Shown one piece after another: positions 24,995 through 26,692 of a stretch of DNA of 26,692 nucleotides. The DNA lies in assembly GCA_035513345.1 (NCBI GenBank), contig DATKCF010000071.1:1-26692 (forward strand). The letters run 5' to 3'. Made by a program: the position numbers and the translations under genes. Under the pieces are notes generated by a model. The model saw only the letters and a program-made list of their open reading frames with translations. It had not been told where the DNA came from and ran no database searches. Positions within the stretch are counted from its first letter, which is position 1; each line of letters begins with the position of its first letter. The stretch comes from DATKCF01 sp035513345 (GTDB lineage: Bacteria; Gemmatimonadota; Gemmatimonadetes; Longimicrobiales; RSA9).

Positions 24995-25029
24995 GGTTCA
25001 CGCAGCGGGCGCAGGGGGAGCGGACGCGG
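24995..25029 (+). repeat. GTTTCACGC-family repeat, single copy
   Basis: GGTTCACGCAGCGGGCGCAG followed by GGGGAGCGGACGCGG, the sixth copy of the intergenic family. It lies just upstream of the methyltransferase gene and about 190 bp upstream of the serine hydrolase gene. Confidence 0.8.
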
Positions 25030-25075
25030 CAAGCGGCTGGACGTATCGATTCACTTCGATGACGAGCCGCCTGGG

Positions 25076-25081
25076 TATAAT
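25076..25081 (+). promoter_or_regulatory. Candidate -10 box of the serine hydrolase gene
   Basis: A perfect TATAAT in an AT-rich island (CTGGGTATAATTCCAATATT) 135 bp upstream of the ATG. No strong -35 at 16-18 bp. Confidence 0.45.
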
Positions 25082-25087
25082 TCCAAT

Positions 25088-25215
25088 ATTTTCAATGAGT
25101 TACAGCCAAGTTTGCCCCTTGGAGCCTCAGCCGGCCTCCACGCCGGAAGGAACAGAGACGGGGCCGGGCGTTCGATACTGTAGAAGTATCAGGTTTTCGG
25201 ATCCGGGGAGGTTGC
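25088..25215 (+). other. Long leader with three potential hairpins
   Basis: Between the candidate transcription start and the ATG three short stems can form: CCAAG 25106-25110 with CTTGG 25118-25122; CCGGC 25131-25135 with GCCGG 25142-25146; GATACT 25174-25179 with AGTATC 25185-25190. The ribosome site GGGGAGG (25205-25211) follows. It does not match a riboswitch class I recognise; the last stem could be an operator. Confidence 0.3.
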
Positions 25216-26463
25216 ATGAAGAAGCGGCGCAGGCCGGTCGTTAAGGCATTCCTGTTGGTCGCATTGCTGATCGTGGTGGCCGTGGTTGGCTACTACCAGA
25301 CGCTACCGCGGTTGTCGGACGACCGACTGGCATCGGTCGAGCATCGGGTTTGGGACGACGCGTTCCGGATCCCGGCGGACAGCGGGCTGACGCGGGCACG
25401 ATCGATCGCGCAATCGCTGGAGCTGCCGTCGGTGACGTTCGCGGCAGCGGTGGACGGCCGCATCGTGTGGGAGGCTTCGGTGGGCTGGTCGGACCTGTCG
25501 GCTCGCCTGGGCGCGAGTACGGAGACGCGGTACCGGACCGGCAGTGTCGCGAAGTCGATCACGTCGGTGATCCTGGGTCGGCTGGCGGCGTCGGGCGCAG
25601 TCGATCTGGACTCGCCGGTCAGGACGTATCTGCCCGAGGCGGTCGGGCCGGTGGGCGACGCGACGATCCGCCAGATCGCGGGTCACATGGGCGGCGTCCG
25701 CCACTACGCCAGGCGACCGGGCCGCGAGGTACTGGCGGAGAACTTCAACCGGACCCATTTCGACGAGGCGAGGACCGCTCTCGACCTGTTCCTGCACGAC
25801 TCGCTTCTGTTCGCGCCGGGGACGGACTTCGCGTACAGCACGCACGGCTTCACGCTATTGAGCGCGGCTCTCGAGTCGGCGAGCGGACGGCCGTTTCTGG
25901 TGCTGCTCGACGAAGAGGTGGTCCAGCCGGGCGGTCTTGTCGGCACGGGCCCCGACGACGTGACTGTCGCGATCCCTGACCGGGCGGTCACGTACGTGCA
26001 GCTCGGCGAACGCTACATCGATCCGCCGGACGCGGACCCGAGCTACAAGTGGGCGGGCGGCGGACTGCTGACGACGGCGGGCGACCTTGCCAGGCTGGGC
26101 TCGGCACTGATGGACCACGAGCTGCTGGACAGCTCGTTCGTCGAAGAGCTGTGGACGCCGCAGCGCATGCCGGACGGCTCGCCCAACCCGCAGAACTACG
26201 GCATGGGCTGGCGTATCGACCGTGAGGCGGGCCTGATCGGCCGGCGCGACACGGTCCGCGTCATCCACCATGGCGGCGCATCGCCGGGCGGCTCAGCGTT
26301 CCTTCTGCTGGTGCCGGCTGACCGGGTCGCGATCGCGGTGCTCACGAACCGGTCGCTCGACAATCCGGGACCATTGCGGCGCGAAGCGTACTGGGCCGCG
26401 GGCGCGTTCGCGCGCGCACACGACTCGACGCGCGCGCCTGTCGTGTCACTGGACGCGAACTGA
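25216..26463 (+). CDS. Membrane-anchored serine hydrolase, class C beta-lactamase/PBP-like fold
   Basis: 415 residues. An N-terminal anchor or signal (KKRRRPVVKAFLLVALLIVVAVVGYY) suggests a periplasmic, membrane-tethered protein. The active-site motifs of the family are SVAK (Ser110, Lys113), YST (Tyr207, where most members have YxN) and HHGG (about 351-354, the third motif as H-x-G). GGGLLTTAGDLARLGSAL and YGMGWRI are also typical. Relatives include esterases, D-aminopeptidases, D,D-carboxypeptidases and class C beta-lactamases; none can be chosen, and resistance should not be inferred. The ATG has GGGGAGG four bases upstream. The gene appears to be single, with a long leader and its own promoter. 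Confidence 0.88.
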   Translation: MKKRRRPVVKAFLLVALLIVVAVVGYYQTLPRLSDDRLASVEHRVWDDAFRIPADSGLTRARSIAQSLELPSVTFAAAVDGRIVWEASVGWSDLSARLGASTETRYRTGSVAKSITSVILGRLAASGAVDLDSPVRTYLPEAVGPVGDATIRQIAGHMGGVRHYARRPGREVLAENFNRTHFDEARTALDLFLHDSLLFAPGTDFAYSTHGFTLLSAALESASGRPFLVLLDEEVVQPGGLVGTGPDDVTVAIPDRAVTYVQLGERYIDPPDADPSYKWAGGGLLTTAGDLARLGSALMDHELLDSSFVEELWTPQRMPDGSPNPQNYGMGWRIDREAGLIGRRDTVRVIHHGGASPGGSAFLLLVPADRVAIAVLTNRSLDNPGPLRREAYWAAGAFARAHDSTRAPVVSLDAN

Positions 26464-26470
26464 CAGTGCG

Positions 26471-26499
26471 TTGCAAACACCTCCGTGCGTGATTACATT
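26471..26499 (+). promoter_or_regulatory. Promoter of the AbrB/MazE-like gene
   Basis: TTGCAA (26471-26476), 17 bp, TACATT (26494-26499): the best sigma70-type promoter in the window. It starts eight bases after the stop codon of the serine hydrolase and would give a leader of about 19 nt. Confidence 0.6.
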
Positions 26500-26524
26500 G
26501 TGCTCACGATCAACATGAGGTGTT

Positions 26525-26692
26525 GTGAAGACCAGAATCGTCCGTATCGGAAACTCCCAGGGGATCCGTATCCCCAAGCCGGTCCTCGAGCAGGTTGGTA
26601 TGCCCGAGGAAGTTGAGCTCGAGGTGGAGGACAATACGATCGTCATCCGACCCTTCACGCGTGCCCGCGAGGGTTGGGCAGACGCGTTCAAG
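26525..26692 (+). CDS. AbrB/MazE-type DNA-binding protein, probable antitoxin (3' end outside window)
   Basis: 56 residues are visible from a GTG preceded by GAGG at about five bases. The swapped-hairpin AbrB fold is clear: KTRIVRIGNSQGIRIPKPVL, VGMPEEVELEVEDNTIVIRP, then ARAREGWADAF-like sequence (here TRAREGWADAFK). The pattern IGNSQGIRIPK is that of MazE/PemI antitoxins, which bind their own promoter and neutralise a MazF-type endoribonuclease. The toxin gene would be expected directly downstream, beyond the window; solitary AbrB-type regulators also exist. The gene has its own promoter and is not part of the upstream hydrolase operon. Confidence 0.88.
   Translation, partial: MKTRIVRIGNSQGIRIPKPVLEQVGMPEEVELEVEDNTIVIRPFTRAREGWADAFK

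Noticed and set aside
23472..25244. 590-codon plus-strand open frame opposite the methyltransferase
   Set aside because: Antisense to a gene with clear SAM-binding motifs; composition is Arg/Asp/Gln-rich and no motif is visible.
1..26692. tRNA, rRNA, transposase or integrase genes
   Set aside because: None was recognised by reading; a tRNAscan or profile search would be needed to exclude them fully.

Overview
The window is GC-rich bacterial chromosome, most likely from Gemmatimonadota or a close relative. This is inferred from the gene mix: a PadR regulator joined to a MacB/FtsX-type permease with a prefix domain, a secreted Asp-box (VPS10/sortilin-like) repeat protein, a DUF5916 outer-membrane protein, DUF2277 and DUF4139. 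No rRNA or tRNA gene was seen to confirm the lineage.

Layout: positions 2-121 hold the tail of an unidentified gene. Positions 127-812 hold a long inverted-repeat element and a short tandem duplication. From 814 to 7421 all genes lie on the minus strand: glutamine synthetase, a divergent YchF-type GTPase, a multi-pass membrane protein, DUF2277, and a membrane cytochrome gene (multihaem c plus cytochrome b) broken by a frame change. From 7703 to 12989 the plus strand carries the Asp-box protein, a VOC protein and a membrane-anchored sulfatase-like enzyme. On the minus strand, 13111-16318 holds a DUF5916 protein translationally coupled to a pirin. From 16557 to 21384 the plus strand carries padR, the permease, a TIP30-like NAD(P)-binding protein and cysteine synthase. 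A decayed DUF4139 gene (21852-22921, minus) lies in three reading frames. A methyltransferase (minus), a serine hydrolase and the start of an AbrB/MazE-like antitoxin (plus) close the window.

The unexplained content is mostly in the gaps. (1) A structured 330-bp sequence occurs twice, in opposite orientation, about 21 kb apart; one copy is the core of a 660-bp element with roughly 100-bp inverted arms, the other ends exactly on the DUF4139 stop codon. (2) A GTTTCACGC-type GC-rich repeat occurs in at least six places in four gaps, twice as facing pairs about 230-290 bp apart. (3) Short perfect or near-perfect tandem duplications sit on or within a few bases of the stop codons of glnA, the DUF2277 gene and cysK. 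(4) Two genes have lost internal pieces out of frame. No defence system, CRISPR array, transposase, integrase or biosynthetic cluster was recognised.

Functionally the genes are mostly housekeeping (nitrogen and sulfur assimilation, ribosome-associated GTPase) and cell-envelope functions (secreted repeat protein, outer-membrane barrel, stress-type permease, periplasmic hydrolases). Apart from the padR-permease and DUF5916-pirin pairs there is little sign of one integrated pathway.
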